Source: Bacteroidales bacterium
Lineage (GTDB): Bacteria > Bacteroidota > Bacteroidia > Bacteroidales > UBA932
DNA length: 64,000 nucleotides
Reading direction: 5' to 3'
NCBI GenBank assembly: GCA_017552475.1
Contig: JAFZPY010000130.1
Location: 35,180 to 99,179 of the forward strand
Positions 16,354-24,565 of this stretch are shown here, piece after piece. How positions within the stretch are numbered: position 1 is the first letter of the stretch; every line of letters starts with the position of its first letter. A program made the position numbers and the translations under genes. The notes under the pieces are model-generated. The model did not search any database. It worked only from the letters and a program-made list of their open reading frames with translations, and was not told where the DNA came from.

Positions 16354-17520
16354 TCAGGTGTTTACCAGGTCAACCCTGATGGTGTTGACGTCAGTGCTGG
16401 CTTCGGGCCAGTCTTCTACTTCCGCGCTGAGGCGGATATCCTTGAGGCTGAATGAGATGTTGTAATTGTATATTTTGTTGCGCTCCCACCCGGTGGTGCC
16501 GGAAGCGTCAAGACGGGCGGAGAGGATGTTGTCGCGGTAGGTATAGTGTTCACCGAGCTCGCTGTCTTCGCGGGTAATGCTGTAGTAGACTTCGATTTTG
16601 TCTTTTTCGGTGAACGTGTGGGGGATCATGAGCATTATGTCGGAGTCGCCGGTATGGTGGAGGGGAACGCGAAAACCGCTGGCGTCCGTGTAGAGACCGC
16701 TCCAGGTGAAGTCCATGCGGGCATAGCCGTTGTCTCCGATTGATGAGATGTCGTGGATGGAGGGGGTGACGATGCCGCGCACAGGGACTCCGGTGAATTT
16801 GACGGAATCGATAGTGACGGTGACTTTGTCGTTGTCGGAGAGTATTCTGACTTCCTTGATGCGGATCTGGCTGAGCATGTGGTGGAAGGTGAACATGACA
16901 GTGCCGTCCGCACCTGTGAGAACTTTTTTGTCAGTGGTCTTGCACTGGTCAAGGCACATGTCGGAGATCATGAAGTCCACCTGCTCTGACGGGTCTTTAT
17001 GGACGGAGAAGCGGAATTTGGGAAAGCCGACGGGGTTGTGGGAGTAGCCGTAGGTGTCGTCATCGGGGTCCTGGAGGGTGATGCCGGTGGCGTCTTCGGC
17101 GTTGCTGTTGAAACCGCCTGCCGCATAGGGGTAATATGCGAAGAAGGAGATGCGGTCGTTGGGGTTGCGGGGCCAGTAACGGGACTGGTTGTCAGGGTAG
17201 TAGTAACTGTAGGTATTGGCGGAGGGGCAGACTTTTTCGACGGGCTGGTTGAGCATCAGATTGGCCCGGTTGGCGTTGGCGCTGCCCTGGATTTTGTCGG
17301 TCCAGGAACCGGCCTGATTGTCACTGACTGCCGGATGGAAATAGGCGAAAACGCCGAATGTACCGCCCTCAGGGATGTTTTTGGAGATATAACTGTCTCC
17401 TGCTTTGGTGCGGACGGCATAGGTGTCGAAGCTGATTGCATGGTCTGTCTCCGCGAGGTGTTCCCTCGTGCAGGAAAGTGCCATGGTGAGCACGCATGAT
17501 ATGAGAATCAGCTTTTTCAT
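16354..17520 (-). CDS. fimbrillin family lipoprotein (Mfa-like)
   Basis: A 388-residue lipoprotein (lipobox MALSC, Cys17). The mature end reads ISFDTYAVRTKAGD, a first strand followed by a basic residue (Lys) before Ala-Gly-Asp. This is where type V pilins are proteolytically trimmed to allow donor-strand exchange. The Mfa_like_1 core follows (GTFGVFAYF, then SRYWPRNPNDRISFFAYYPY). Its start overlaps the stop of the upstream fimbrillin (ATGA at 17517-17520). It is probably a structural or minor subunit of the fimbria; which of the four fimbrillins is the major one cannot be decided from sequence. Confidence 0.82.
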   Translation of the reverse strand: MKKLILISCVLTMALSCTREHLAETDHAISFDTYAVRTKAGDSYISKNIPEGGTFGVFAYFHPAVSDNQAGSWTDKIQGSANANRANLMLNQPVEKVCPSANTYSYYYPDNQSRYWPRNPNDRISFFAYYPYAAGGFNSNAEDATGITLQDPDDDTYGYSHNPVGFPKFRFSVHKDPSEQVDFMISDMCLDQCKTTDKKVLTGADGTVMFTFHHMLSQIRIKEVRILSDNDKVTVTIDSVKFTGVPVRGIVTPSIHDISSIGDNGYARMDFTWSGLYTDASGFRVPLHHTGDSDIMLMIPHTFTEKDKIEVYYSITREDSELGEHYTYRDNILSARLDASGTTGWERNKIYNYNISFSLKDIRLSAEVEDWPEASTDVNTIRVDLVNT

Positions 17521-18593
17521 TCTGTCCAGGAGTCTTCTACGATTTCTCCGAATTCGATCCTTTCGAGTCCGGGATTTATGCGATAGACATATTTACGGCC
17601 GGCATGCCAGCTTGTAATGCTGCTGGGAACGGTGTTGCCGTCTTTGTCAACCATCTTGGTGAGTGAGACTTCGCAGCGGTTGTCGGCGTAGGTGATCATG
17701 GTGCCGGTGCCGGTACCGTCTTCGCCTTTGTCCGCTCCCTCGAATGTGAGGTCGTATTCGACACGGAGGATAATGTCGTCGGTGATTGACTGCGGAATCA
17801 TAAGGAGCCTGGCGTCTTCGAGGCTGGGAATGGTGTATGTCCTCGAATTGCCCGTGGCCGTCCAGTTGATGGTTATGGTCTCTGATGACGCGTCAAGGTC
17901 GCATGTCCCGTTGCCTTTGACTCCGGAAAGAGACATGCTCTTGATGACCATATCCATGCCTTCGACTTCACGCATCTCAAAGCTCACGAGGGCGAGGGCA
18001 TGGCCGAAGACGAGATTGACAGAACCTCCATAGGTGGCTCCGGTGATGTTGCGCTCCGTGCCGTCACGAAAATCGTTGAACATCAGGTCAATCTGGCTGT
18101 TGACTTTGTCTTTCTGCGTGAAAGATATGACGGGAAGGCCCTTGGATGTTTCTTTGTAAGTGCCTCCGTCTTTTGAGAGGAAACGGATGCCTGTAGTGTC
18201 TGAACTTGCGAGACTGGCGTAGGGATAGTAGGAAAAAAAGCTCAGGCGGTCAATGTCACCTTCTTCACCGTAGTCTCCCGGCCAGTATTTCAGGGGCGAG
18301 TAGCGCCATGAATAGCCGTTGAACGCCAGGGATTGGTTGAACATGAAGTTGGGGACAGAGATGTCGTTGAAAGACGCTTTTTTCTGATAGTAAGAGAACA
18401 GGCCTATCTTGTCGCCGGCCCGGAATTCGTCTCCTTGCGCTTTGAAGGTGTCTCCTGCCTTGGATGCTACGCTGTTGGCAACGTAGGTGCTGAAGGCAAT
18501 GGGAATATTCTCCTGCACTGAGACCTCGGTCCTGGTGCAGGAGAACAATGTTGCTATTGCCGCAAACGCGGGCAGAAGGATGCTTCCCTTCAT
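17517..18593 (-). CDS. fimbrillin family lipoprotein (Mfa-like)
   Basis: A 358-residue lipoprotein (lipobox TLFSC, Cys19). The mature N-terminus IAFSTYVANSVASKAGDTF has the same strand-plus-Lys-Ala-Gly-Asp arrangement as the next gene. The family core is FMFNQSLAF, then SPLKYWPG...DRLSFFSYYPYASL (about 90-125). It sits 6 bp after the first fimbrillin stop and overlaps the next one, so the operon is tightly packed. Export is expected as a lipoprotein to the outer membrane, followed by proteolytic release and polymerisation, by analogy with Porphyromonas Mfa/Fim pili. Confidence 0.82.
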   Translation of the reverse strand: MKGSILLPAFAAIATLFSCTRTEVSVQENIPIAFSTYVANSVASKAGDTFKAQGDEFRAGDKIGLFSYYQKKASFNDISVPNFMFNQSLAFNGYSWRYSPLKYWPGDYGEEGDIDRLSFFSYYPYASLASSDTTGIRFLSKDGGTYKETSKGLPVISFTQKDKVNSQIDLMFNDFRDGTERNITGATYGGSVNLVFGHALALVSFEMREVEGMDMVIKSMSLSGVKGNGTCDLDASSETITINWTATGNSRTYTIPSLEDARLLMIPQSITDDIILRVEYDLTFEGADKGEDGTGTGTMITYADNRCEVSLTKMVDKDGNTVPSSITSWHAGRKYVYRINPGLERIEFGEIVEDSWTE

Positions 18594-18599
18594 GAAGGA

Positions 18600-19697
18600 T
18601 TATTCGTTGTTTTTAGGAAGGTCAACGGCAATGATGGTGGTCGCGTCATCCCAGCCGACAACAGAAGTTACGTTGACTTTGACTGAGGTGAGGCCGATCT
18701 GGAGGTTGAGCACGTAGTGTTTGCCGGCCTCAAGGGGAGCGCTGATTTCTTTGGTGATCTCGTTGGGGACCTTAACTTCACCGGAAGCGTAGTTGGAATC
18801 CTTGGTGATGACGTCGTATTTGATGGTCACCTTGAGATCCTGGCTGGCGCTGGGGAATACGAGGCAGGACTTGTTGGCTTTGGAAGAACCGTCACCGAGA
18901 AGCCTGAGGAGAGCGGCCTTTTCAGATGTAACCTTGGTGGCTCCGGCGAGGGTAGTGTCAATGAGGGTAGCATCGGTGCTTGCGGTAAGACCGGACCATT
19001 CGCCTGTGGCGAAGTTGAAAGTGCCGCTTTCGCTGAGGGCGGAGCCTACTACCTTGACAGCCGTGAGATTGATGGTGGTGTTGGCATCAACATCATTGCT
19101 TCCGGGAGTAACGGCATCTACAGAAGCCTGGTAGGTGAAGGAAATTTTGCTGAGCGCATGCTTGAAAGCAAAGTTGGTGGTGCCGGTAACGCTCGGCTTT
19201 GTGCAGTTTGAAAGGCCCTCGGAACCAGCGTAGAGAAGGTCTACGGGGTTGGTGGTGTCAATGGTGTAGGTGAGGGTGGTGCGGGCATCGTCCTCGCCGG
19301 GAAGGTTGGAGATGCAGTTGGCGGAGCCGTCGGAGTAGGGGGCATAGGCGCGGAAGGTAAGTTTGTCGCCGTCGTTGTTGGGCCAGTATTTGAGCGGAGA
19401 GTAGGTCCAGGCGCCACTGCTGTATGTAACCTTCTGGTTAAGCATGAAGTTGGGCTTGGATTCGCCAGCTTTGTAGTTGTCTTTGGCCGTGTAGTAGCAG
19501 TATACGCCGAAGCCGTCCTCGGAAGCCTGGAGCTTGGCGAGGTCAATGTCGCCGACGGTGGCTTTGGATACGGGAGTAGAGCCTACATAGCTGCCGAATG
19601 AGACTGCATTCTGCTCAGTCTTACCGGTGATTTCTGTCTTGGCGCAGGAGCCAAGTGCGAGCGCTGCGATAGCAGCGAAAAAGATCATCTTTTTCAT
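18600..19697 (-). CDS. fimbrillin family lipoprotein, candidate major subunit
   Basis: A 365-residue lipoprotein (lipobox ALGSC, Cys17). The mature start is VSFGSYVGSTPVSKATVGD, with the putative processing Lys before Ala-Thr. The family core is FMLNQKVTYSSGAWTYSPLKYWPNNDGDKLTFRAYAPYSD (described here in two parts, about residues 72-95 and 95-115). It is the first fimbrillin after the DUF5119 gene and has the cleanest, Ala/Thr/Ser-rich composition, so it is my best guess for the shaft subunit; this is inference from position. The start at 19697 begins the signal peptide; an upstream in-frame ATG would extend into the preceding gap. Confidence 0.82.
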   Translation of the reverse strand: MKKMIFFAAIAALALGSCAKTEITGKTEQNAVSFGSYVGSTPVSKATVGDIDLAKLQASEDGFGVYCYYTAKDNYKAGESKPNFMLNQKVTYSSGAWTYSPLKYWPNNDGDKLTFRAYAPYSDGSANCISNLPGEDDARTTLTYTIDTTNPVDLLYAGSEGLSNCTKPSVTGTTNFAFKHALSKISFTYQASVDAVTPGSNDVDANTTINLTAVKVVGSALSESGTFNFATGEWSGLTASTDATLIDTTLAGATKVTSEKAALLRLLGDGSSKANKSCLVFPSASQDLKVTIKYDVITKDSNYASGEVKVPNEITKEISAPLEAGKHYVLNLQIGLTSVKVNVTSVVGWDDATTIIAVDLPKNNE

Positions 19698-19722
19698 AGC
19701 AAGTGGTTTAAAATTATATTGT

Positions 19723-20718
19723 TTACATATTAATATCAATTGTACCGCCCTCTTCCCAGTCATCAACGGTGGCGTCGAAACCGGAAGTCTGGTTGGTTTT
19801 TATATTATCAGGAACCCACGGAAGTTCAATAGGGGCCTCATATCCTATTACGAGACCAAGGACAATCTTGCCTCCGTCCATACTCAGGTCGAACTGGTCA
19901 CCGATTTCGAAAGAATGACGTTCGGTGGTCTCGTCGTCGCGGAGATAGAAGTCGATGGTGAACATGTTACTCCTGGGGTCCCTTGATGCAATGTTTTCTC
20001 CGGCTTTGCTTACACTCGGAAGACCGAATGTAGTGATGCCGGTAGTGAGACGCGCATATCCTCTGTCAGGATCGGATTCGTCCGTGTAGACTGTCCAGTT
20101 TTCGAGAAGCTGGGTCACGCCTTTGGCGCAGGGGCGTCCTTTTGTGAGGTAATATCCTCCGGCAAGACCGGAAATTGCCGCCCGGGTCTGTTTGAGGTAC
20201 TGGACTCCGCTGATATGTACTGTCACGTCAAGTTGCATGGTGACATCTTCGGCCTTGAGGCCGACCGTCATCTCATCGCCGCTTACGTAGAACTCCCCGG
20301 TGGCGACGCCGATGTGCTCGGGTTCTACGACGGTCTTTTCGTCGGATGATTTGGAGGGACTCCATTTTGTCTCATAAATGCGGTCGATGGATACCAGGGG
20401 AGTGTCGTATTTGTCGAGTCCCGAGAAGGAAAGGGTGCTGAATTCGGATACGCTCTGGTTGAAAGCGTAGACTCTCCAGTGTCCTTCGCTCAGGGTGACA
20501 TACATTGCGTCTACGTTGTTGGTGATTATCTGGGTGCGGACGTTGTCCTCATCGAAGAACATCAGCGTTATGCCTGTGGGTTTCTCGGGAAAGTCGCTCC
20601 AGTCAACCATGACCTTCACGATGGTGCCCTGCGTCTCGGCGTAAAGAGGGCGGCGCTGGCAAGCCAGGCTCATGATGGCCATGGTGATAGTGAGTGATAT
20701 GATACCGAGTCTCGTCAT
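19723..20718 (-). CDS. DUF5119-type fimbrial lipoprotein (anchor/assembly candidate)
   Basis: A 331-residue lipoprotein (Cys20 in MSLAC). It shows the DUF5119 pattern: an early strand TIVKVMVDWSDF, GITLMFFDED, then an EGHWRVYAFNQS segment, and a C-terminal IELPWVPDNIKTNQ with an acidic DDWEEGG end. In Bacteroidales, DUF5119 genes lie directly upstream of fimbrillins, and the fold resembles FimB/Mfa2-type anchors. I infer a cell-side anchor or assembly factor. Its start (20718) abuts the stop of the DUF3575 gene with no gap, indicating translational coupling. Confidence 0.78.
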   Translation of the reverse strand: MTRLGIISLTITMAIMSLACQRRPLYAETQGTIVKVMVDWSDFPEKPTGITLMFFDEDNVRTQIITNNVDAMYVTLSEGHWRVYAFNQSVSEFSTLSFSGLDKYDTPLVSIDRIYETKWSPSKSSDEKTVVEPEHIGVATGEFYVSGDEMTVGLKAEDVTMQLDVTVHISGVQYLKQTRAAISGLAGGYYLTKGRPCAKGVTQLLENWTVYTDESDPDRGYARLTTGITTFGLPSVSKAGENIASRDPRSNMFTIDFYLRDDETTERHSFEIGDQFDLSMDGGKIVLGLVIGYEAPIELPWVPDNIKTNQTSGFDATVDDWEEGGTIDINM

Positions 20719-21303
20719 CTATCTCCTTTTACAATATATAGTGTATGAAATCGAAGCCCTTATGGTCGTGGGACCGAAGTAAAAGAACCGGCCGTCATTA
20801 CGGTAGATAAGGTCGTTGCTTTTTCCGTTCACCTCGTAGCGCCTGTATTTTGAAATAACAGGACCAAGGCCAAGTCCGAGGTCTATTGACCATGGACCTT
20901 TGAGTTTTCTTGCATATCCGCATCCAAATTGAAGGAGCAGCTCTTCGCCCTGATATCCTTTGCCTTTGGACTCGAGGTCATAGTATCCGGCGCCGGCCGC
21001 AACGTTCAGGTAAATACCGGACATCGGCTTTGAGGGAGACAAATAATATCTGCCGCCTAACTCGACATGGAGAAGCTGAAGTGCGTTTTGATTGGAATTC
21101 CATACAAACCAGGGAAAGAGACAATCAGCTCTGGCACTGAACTTTTCGGATATGGGATACTCGGCTCCGAGATTGACCCCTCCCACGAGGTCATATGCAA
21201 AGTTCGTGGAGACTGTGATTCCAGTCTCCGGAACAGCGGCCTCGATGGGTCCTGAAATGATGCAGCCCAGAATTATGGCTGCCAGCATAGGTCTTATACT
21301 CAT
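20719..21303 (-). CDS. DUF3575 outer-membrane beta-barrel protein
   Basis: A 194-residue protein with a signal peptide (cleaved near IEAAV, about residue 22) and alternating amphipathic strands typical of an eight-stranded barrel (VSTNFAYDLVGGVNLGAEYPI, HVELGGRYYLSP, YLNVAAGAGYYDLES, WSIDLGLGLGPVISKYRRYE, TTIRASISYTIY). It fits DUF3575, the family that regularly opens fimbrial operons in Bacteroidales. It is the first gene of the 11.6-kb operon and may provide an outer-membrane port or platform for fimbrial subunits; no direct function is established. A promoter core lies about 130 bp upstream. Confidence 0.8.
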   Translation of the reverse strand: MSIRPMLAAIILGCIISGPIEAAVPETGITVSTNFAYDLVGGVNLGAEYPISEKFSARADCLFPWFVWNSNQNALQLLHVELGGRYYLSPSKPMSGIYLNVAAGAGYYDLESKGKGYQGEELLLQFGCGYARKLKGPWSIDLGLGLGPVISKYRRYEVNGKSNDLIYRNDGRFFYFGPTTIRASISYTIYCKRR

Positions 21304-21487
21304 AAAGTCAAATAAAATTCGACTGCAAATCCCTGAAAGAATTCACTGCCGAATGCATTTCCCTTGATACATCACGTATCGGGGGAGTCGAAGTTTTCCC
21401 AAATCAGGTTGTGTATGCGTAAAAAGCGGATGCAAATTTACGCAATAAATTTTTAAAAATGAAATGATTAGGATATTTTCTGACAGA
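21304..21487 (-). promoter_or_regulatory. leader of the fimbrial operon
   Basis: This gap holds the presumed promoter (21433-21440) and a leader of about 120 nt before the DUF3575 gene. The leader contains a small palindrome (GATAC...GTATC type, near 21365-21385). I see no flanking long inverted repeats that would suggest an invertible promoter, and no T-tract terminator for the upstream NigD-like gene. Confidence 0.4.
21433..21440 (-). promoter_or_regulatory. promoter core (TAAATTTG) for the fimbrial operon
   Basis: On the minus strand this reads TAAATTTG, matching TAnnTTTG. It is the only such core upstream of the DUF3575 gene, 129 bp before its start. Confidence 0.55.
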
Positions 21488-22120
21488 CTATTTTGAAATT
21501 GTAAATGTCTGCTTCCCATTTTCCCAATTACAGGCTATGCAGATGGGATATTTGTCCGTCGGAAAATTTTTGATATCGAATGATGCCCATGCCGATGCGA
21601 CGGCTGAAAGGTCGGTGTCCGGGGTGTTGTTGGCGTTGTGGCGGAGCGTCATCCTGAGCGTGTCGGATTGGACGCCTTCGCATATCAGATTGATAACGTG
21701 AGTGGTGGGGGTGGCTGGATCAATGAAGAAACTGACCTGGGCGTTGATGTAGCCGTTTGAGAGCCAGCATCTGATGGGGATGGCTGGATCGTCGCCGAAT
21801 AATGCGTCGTCAGCAGGAGTGACGGTGGATGCGTCGACGGCGGGCTTGACGAGAACGTCTGTGAATGAGGTTAGGCTTATGTCGAAGGTCCCGTCAGGGA
21901 GTTTCCGCAGTACGTCGGCCGTGATGAGAGAGCGGGTCAGCCTGTCTATCCCGCCGGAAGTGAAGTCATTGACTATGTTGAGCCTGAGGCCTTCGTCAGT
22001 GGTGAGGCTGGTGGAAGAATGGACATCGGCCATGGCCATGATACCGCTGATGACGGTGTTGTCACGCGTGCATGAGGAGATGATGGCGAGACTGGCTGCA
22101 ATGGCGATGATGCTTCTCAT
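21488..22120 (-). CDS. NigD-like lipoprotein
   Basis: A 210-residue lipoprotein (lipobox AIISSC, Cys17). It resembles the NigD-like family of Bacteroidales: a small N-terminal beta domain (about 25-90) with GTFDISLTSF, and a C-terminal domain ending CNWENGKQTFTISK. NigD was first noted next to a bacteriocin gene, but most relatives have no known role. The start overlaps the stop of the Fur-like regulator (22117-22120), so the two are translationally coupled. There is no bacteriocin-like gene nearby. A role in envelope stress or metal response is possible only by association with the regulator. Confidence 0.6.
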   Translation of the reverse strand: MRSIIAIAASLAIISSCTRDNTVISGIMAMADVHSSTSLTTDEGLRLNIVNDFTSGGIDRLTRSLITADVLRKLPDGTFDISLTSFTDVLVKPAVDASTVTPADDALFGDDPAIPIRCWLSNGYINAQVSFFIDPATPTTHVINLICEGVQSDTLRMTLRHNANNTPDTDLSAVASAWASFDIKNFPTDKYPICIACNWENGKQTFTISK

Positions 22121-22575
22121 TCTGTTATCGCTTTGGCTTTGTGTGCCGTGGGGCGGCAGATAAACTGGATGTCAATATCTTCAATAGTATAGCCCTTGAA
22201 CTTGCGGCGCTTGAGACGGGCGTAGAGGGCATCCATGAATTCTTCGTCGAGGACATCGCGATAGGAATTGTTTTCGCGGTCGTACAGGTGCATGTGCTTG
22301 AAGGTGTTGACGTCGAAGTACATTTTGCTGTTGGAGCTGTAGCGTCTGTGGTATATACGGATGTCGGCGAGCTGGGATAGAATATTGTAGACTGAGGCTA
22401 CGGTGACTTTGGCGTCGCCGCGCTTCCGGATCTCTTCTGTGACCATGTCTGCGGAGGCGTGGCCAATGGTGAGCATGGCTTCATGTACAGCGATGCGCTG
22501 CCTGGTGGCCTTGAGATCATGTTTTTTAAGAAGGACCTTGAATTCTTCCGTATTTGGAGCCTTATGTGTATTCAT
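22117..22575 (-). CDS. Fur/PerR family transcriptional regulator
   Basis: A 152-residue protein with the Fur-family winged helix (KATRQRIAVHEAML, then KVTVASVYNILSQLADI, about residues 20-75) and the dimerisation/metal region FDVNTFKHMHLYDREN (about 98-113). The two CxxC motifs that hold structural zinc in most Fur and PerR proteins are absent; LYDREN stands where the first would be. The His-x-His regulatory metal ligands are kept. Divergence from trxB suggests a PerR-like peroxide response, but the promoter regions show no operator I can assert. The start at 22575 follows a promoter core; an upstream in-frame ATG would run through it. Confidence 0.85.
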   Translation of the reverse strand: MNTHKAPNTEEFKVLLKKHDLKATRQRIAVHEAMLTIGHASADMVTEEIRKRGDAKVTVASVYNILSQLADIRIYHRRYSSNSKMYFDVNTFKHMHLYDRENNSYRDVLDEEFMDALYARLKRRKFKGYTIEDIDIQFICRPTAHKAKAITE

Positions 22576-22599
22576 TGCCGGTGTTCTTCTAAAGGACTG

Positions 22600-22607
22600 C
22601 AAAGGTA
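22600..22607 (-). promoter_or_regulatory. promoter core (TACCTTTG) for the Fur-like regulator
   Basis: On the minus strand this reads TACCTTTG, 24 bp before the regulator start. It is divergent from the trxB promoter, with 48 bp between the two cores. Confidence 0.6.
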
Positions 22608-22655
22608 TGTAATTTTTTGAATAATTCCAAATAGTGCATTTCCGGAAATATTGTG

Positions 22656-22663
22656 TATCTTTG
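22656..22663 (+). promoter_or_regulatory. promoter core (TATCTTTG) for trxB
   Basis: TATCTTTG, 25 bp before the trxB start, matches TAnnTTTG. It shares the 113-bp divergent gap with the Fur-like regulator's own promoter. Confidence 0.6.
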
Positions 22664-22688
22664 TCATCCTGTAGAAAAGAACACATAT

Positions 22689-23618
22689 ATGGAAACAGTT
22701 AAATGTTTGATCCTTGGTGCCGGCCCTGCCGGTTATACTGCGGCAATATACGCGGCCCGCGCGGCCATGCAGCCCGTACTGTATGAGGGCAACGAGCCCG
22801 GCGGCCAGCTGACCACCACTACGATGGTGGAGAATTTCCCCGGATTTGAAGATGGCGTTGATGCCAACCAGTTGATGTCCAAGATGAAGAAGCAGGCCGG
22901 TAACGTCGGCGCTGATATCCGTCGCGGCACGGCTGTCGCAGCCGACCTGTCGTCTCGTCCTTTCAAAGTTACAATCGATGACGGGACGGAAATATCAGCC
23001 GAGACCCTGATCATCGCCACCGGTGCCACCGCCCGTTATCTCGGACTGCCGTCGGAAGAAAAATTCAGGGGATTCGGAGTGTCTGCCTGCGCTACTTGTG
23101 ACGGCTTCTTCTATCGCAAGAAAGATGTCGCAGTGGTCGGAGGCGGTGATACAGCCTGCGAAGAGGCCCTTTATCTCGCCCAGCTTTGCAACAAGGTCTA
23201 CATGATCGTCCGCCGTGACGTTTTCCGAGCCTCCAAGGCCATGCAGGACAAGGTATTTAACACTTCCAACATCGAAATCCTCTGGAACTGCAACACCCAG
23301 GAAGTTCTCGGCGATGCGTCCGGAGTCACAGGCGCACGCCTCATCCGCAAAGATGGTAAGGTTTTTGATATCAAGATCGACGGCTTCTTCCTCGCCATAG
23401 GCCATCATCCCAATTCGGAGCTTTTCTCCAAGTGGGTTGAGACCGATGACAACGGCTACATAATCACCCAAGGCAAGACCGCTTCGACCAATGTGGAAGG
23501 CGTCTTCGCCGCAGGCGATGTGCAGGACCCCACATACCGGCAGGCAATCACTGCCGCAGGCTCCGGTTGCCGTGCCGCCAGGGATGCGGAGAAGTTCCTG
23601 ATAGAACATAAAAACTAA
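22689..23618 (+). CDS. trxB: thioredoxin reductase
   Basis: A 309-residue low-molecular-weight thioredoxin reductase that passes electrons from NADPH through FAD to thioredoxin. The FAD-binding GAGPAGYTAA motif is at residues 10-19, the redox pair CATC at Cys134 and Cys137, the NADPH-binding GGGDTACEEA near 150-160, and the C-terminal FAD motif EGVFAAGDVQD near 275. The start at 22689 is chosen because it leads straight into the first strand and sits 25 bp after the promoter core. It is divergent from a PerR-like regulator and 4 bp upstream of bamD. Confidence 0.96.
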   Translation: METVKCLILGAGPAGYTAAIYAARAAMQPVLYEGNEPGGQLTTTTMVENFPGFEDGVDANQLMSKMKKQAGNVGADIRRGTAVAADLSSRPFKVTIDDGTEISAETLIIATGATARYLGLPSEEKFRGFGVSACATCDGFFYRKKDVAVVGGGDTACEEALYLAQLCNKVYMIVRRDVFRASKAMQDKVFNTSNIEILWNCNTQEVLGDASGVTGARLIRKDGKVFDIKIDGFFLAIGHHPNSELFSKWVETDDNGYIITQGKTASTNVEGVFAAGDVQDPTYRQAITAAGSGCRAARDAEKFLIEHKN

Positions 23619-23622
23619 AACA

Positions 23623-24537
23623 ATGAACAAACGCACACAAGTCATCCTCCTCCTGGTTGCCGGCGCGCTCTCGGCGATGTCATGCAAATCCCAGTACGAA
23701 GCGCTTCTCGCCGGAAATGATGCAGACGCCAAATACAAAGCCGCCTTCGATTATTTCAACAAAGGCAAATACACCAGGTCTGCGCAGCTCTTTGAGTCAA
23801 TGGCGCAGCTCTCCAGCGGCACCACCCGCGACGACACGGTGCATTACTACTGGGGTCTGAGCAATTACCGTCTCAAGGACTACTACACCGCGGAGGCCAA
23901 TTTCTCACGCTTCCTCGAAAGTTTCCCGCGCAGCCCGTTTGCCGATGACGCCAGGTTCATGCGCATAGACTGTCTCTACAGGGCTACCCATCGCTACGAA
24001 CTGGACCAGATTCCCACCCAGAACGCCATTGCCGCCATTGGCGAATACATGGCGGAATTTCCCGACGGTATCCATCGCGAAGCCTGTGAGCATATGCTTA
24101 AAGTCCTCGGCGACCGTCTGGACCTCAAGGCCTATGAGAGTGCGAAGCTATATTACAAGATGGAGGACTACAAGGCTTCACGTATAGCTTTCCGCAACAT
24201 CCTCAAGGACGACGCCGAAAACATTTACCGCGAAGACATTATATATTATATAGCAATGTCTTCCTACAAATACGCCCTCAACAGCGTACAGAACAAGCAG
24301 AAAGACCGCTATCTTACTTTCGTGGATGACTACCTCAACTTCATCGGCGAGTATCCCGAATCTCCCTACCGCAAGGAACTTGACCTGATGTACCGCCGTT
24401 CCCAGAAGGCTCTCGGCCGCTTCACCGGCTCCGACGAGGAACTTGAGGGCAAGGAGAAGGAGTTCGAAAAGGAACGTAACATGCTCCTCCGCCAGCAAAA
24501 TAAAAAAAATGAAACCTCCGACGGGAAACGCAAGTAA
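23623..24537 (+). CDS. bamD: outer-membrane assembly lipoprotein BamD
   Basis: A 304-residue lipoprotein (lipobox SAMSC, Cys21) with tandem TPR-like helices: KYKAAFDYFNKGKYTRSAQLFE (in two halves), YYWGLSNYRLKDYYTAEANF, then SPFADDARFMRIDCLY. This is the characteristic BamD layout, with an N-terminal substrate-binding part and a charged C-terminal coiled segment (about 270-304). It works with BamA (at 32.4 kb) to insert beta-barrel proteins. The charged C-terminus is longer than in proteobacterial BamD, as is usual in Bacteroidota. It sits in a trxB-bamD-rpoZ-recN run with short gaps. Confidence 0.9.
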   Translation: MNKRTQVILLLVAGALSAMSCKSQYEALLAGNDADAKYKAAFDYFNKGKYTRSAQLFESMAQLSSGTTRDDTVHYYWGLSNYRLKDYYTAEANFSRFLESFPRSPFADDARFMRIDCLYRATHRYELDQIPTQNAIAAIGEYMAEFPDGIHREACEHMLKVLGDRLDLKAYESAKLYYKMEDYKASRIAFRNILKDDAENIYREDIIYYIAMSSYKYALNSVQNKQKDRYLTFVDDYLNFIGEYPESPYRKELDLMYRRSQKALGRFTGSDEELEGKEKEFEKERNMLLRQQNKKNETSDGKRK

Positions 24538-24565
24538 GATATATAGAAGATAAATTTTTTAATAA

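Noticed and set aside
21304-21487. Invertible (phase-variable) promoter upstream of the fimbrial operon
   Set aside because: No long flanking inverted repeats are visible and no invertase gene is nearby. The recombinase at 8.4-9.4 kb is truncated and of the tRNA-targeting type.
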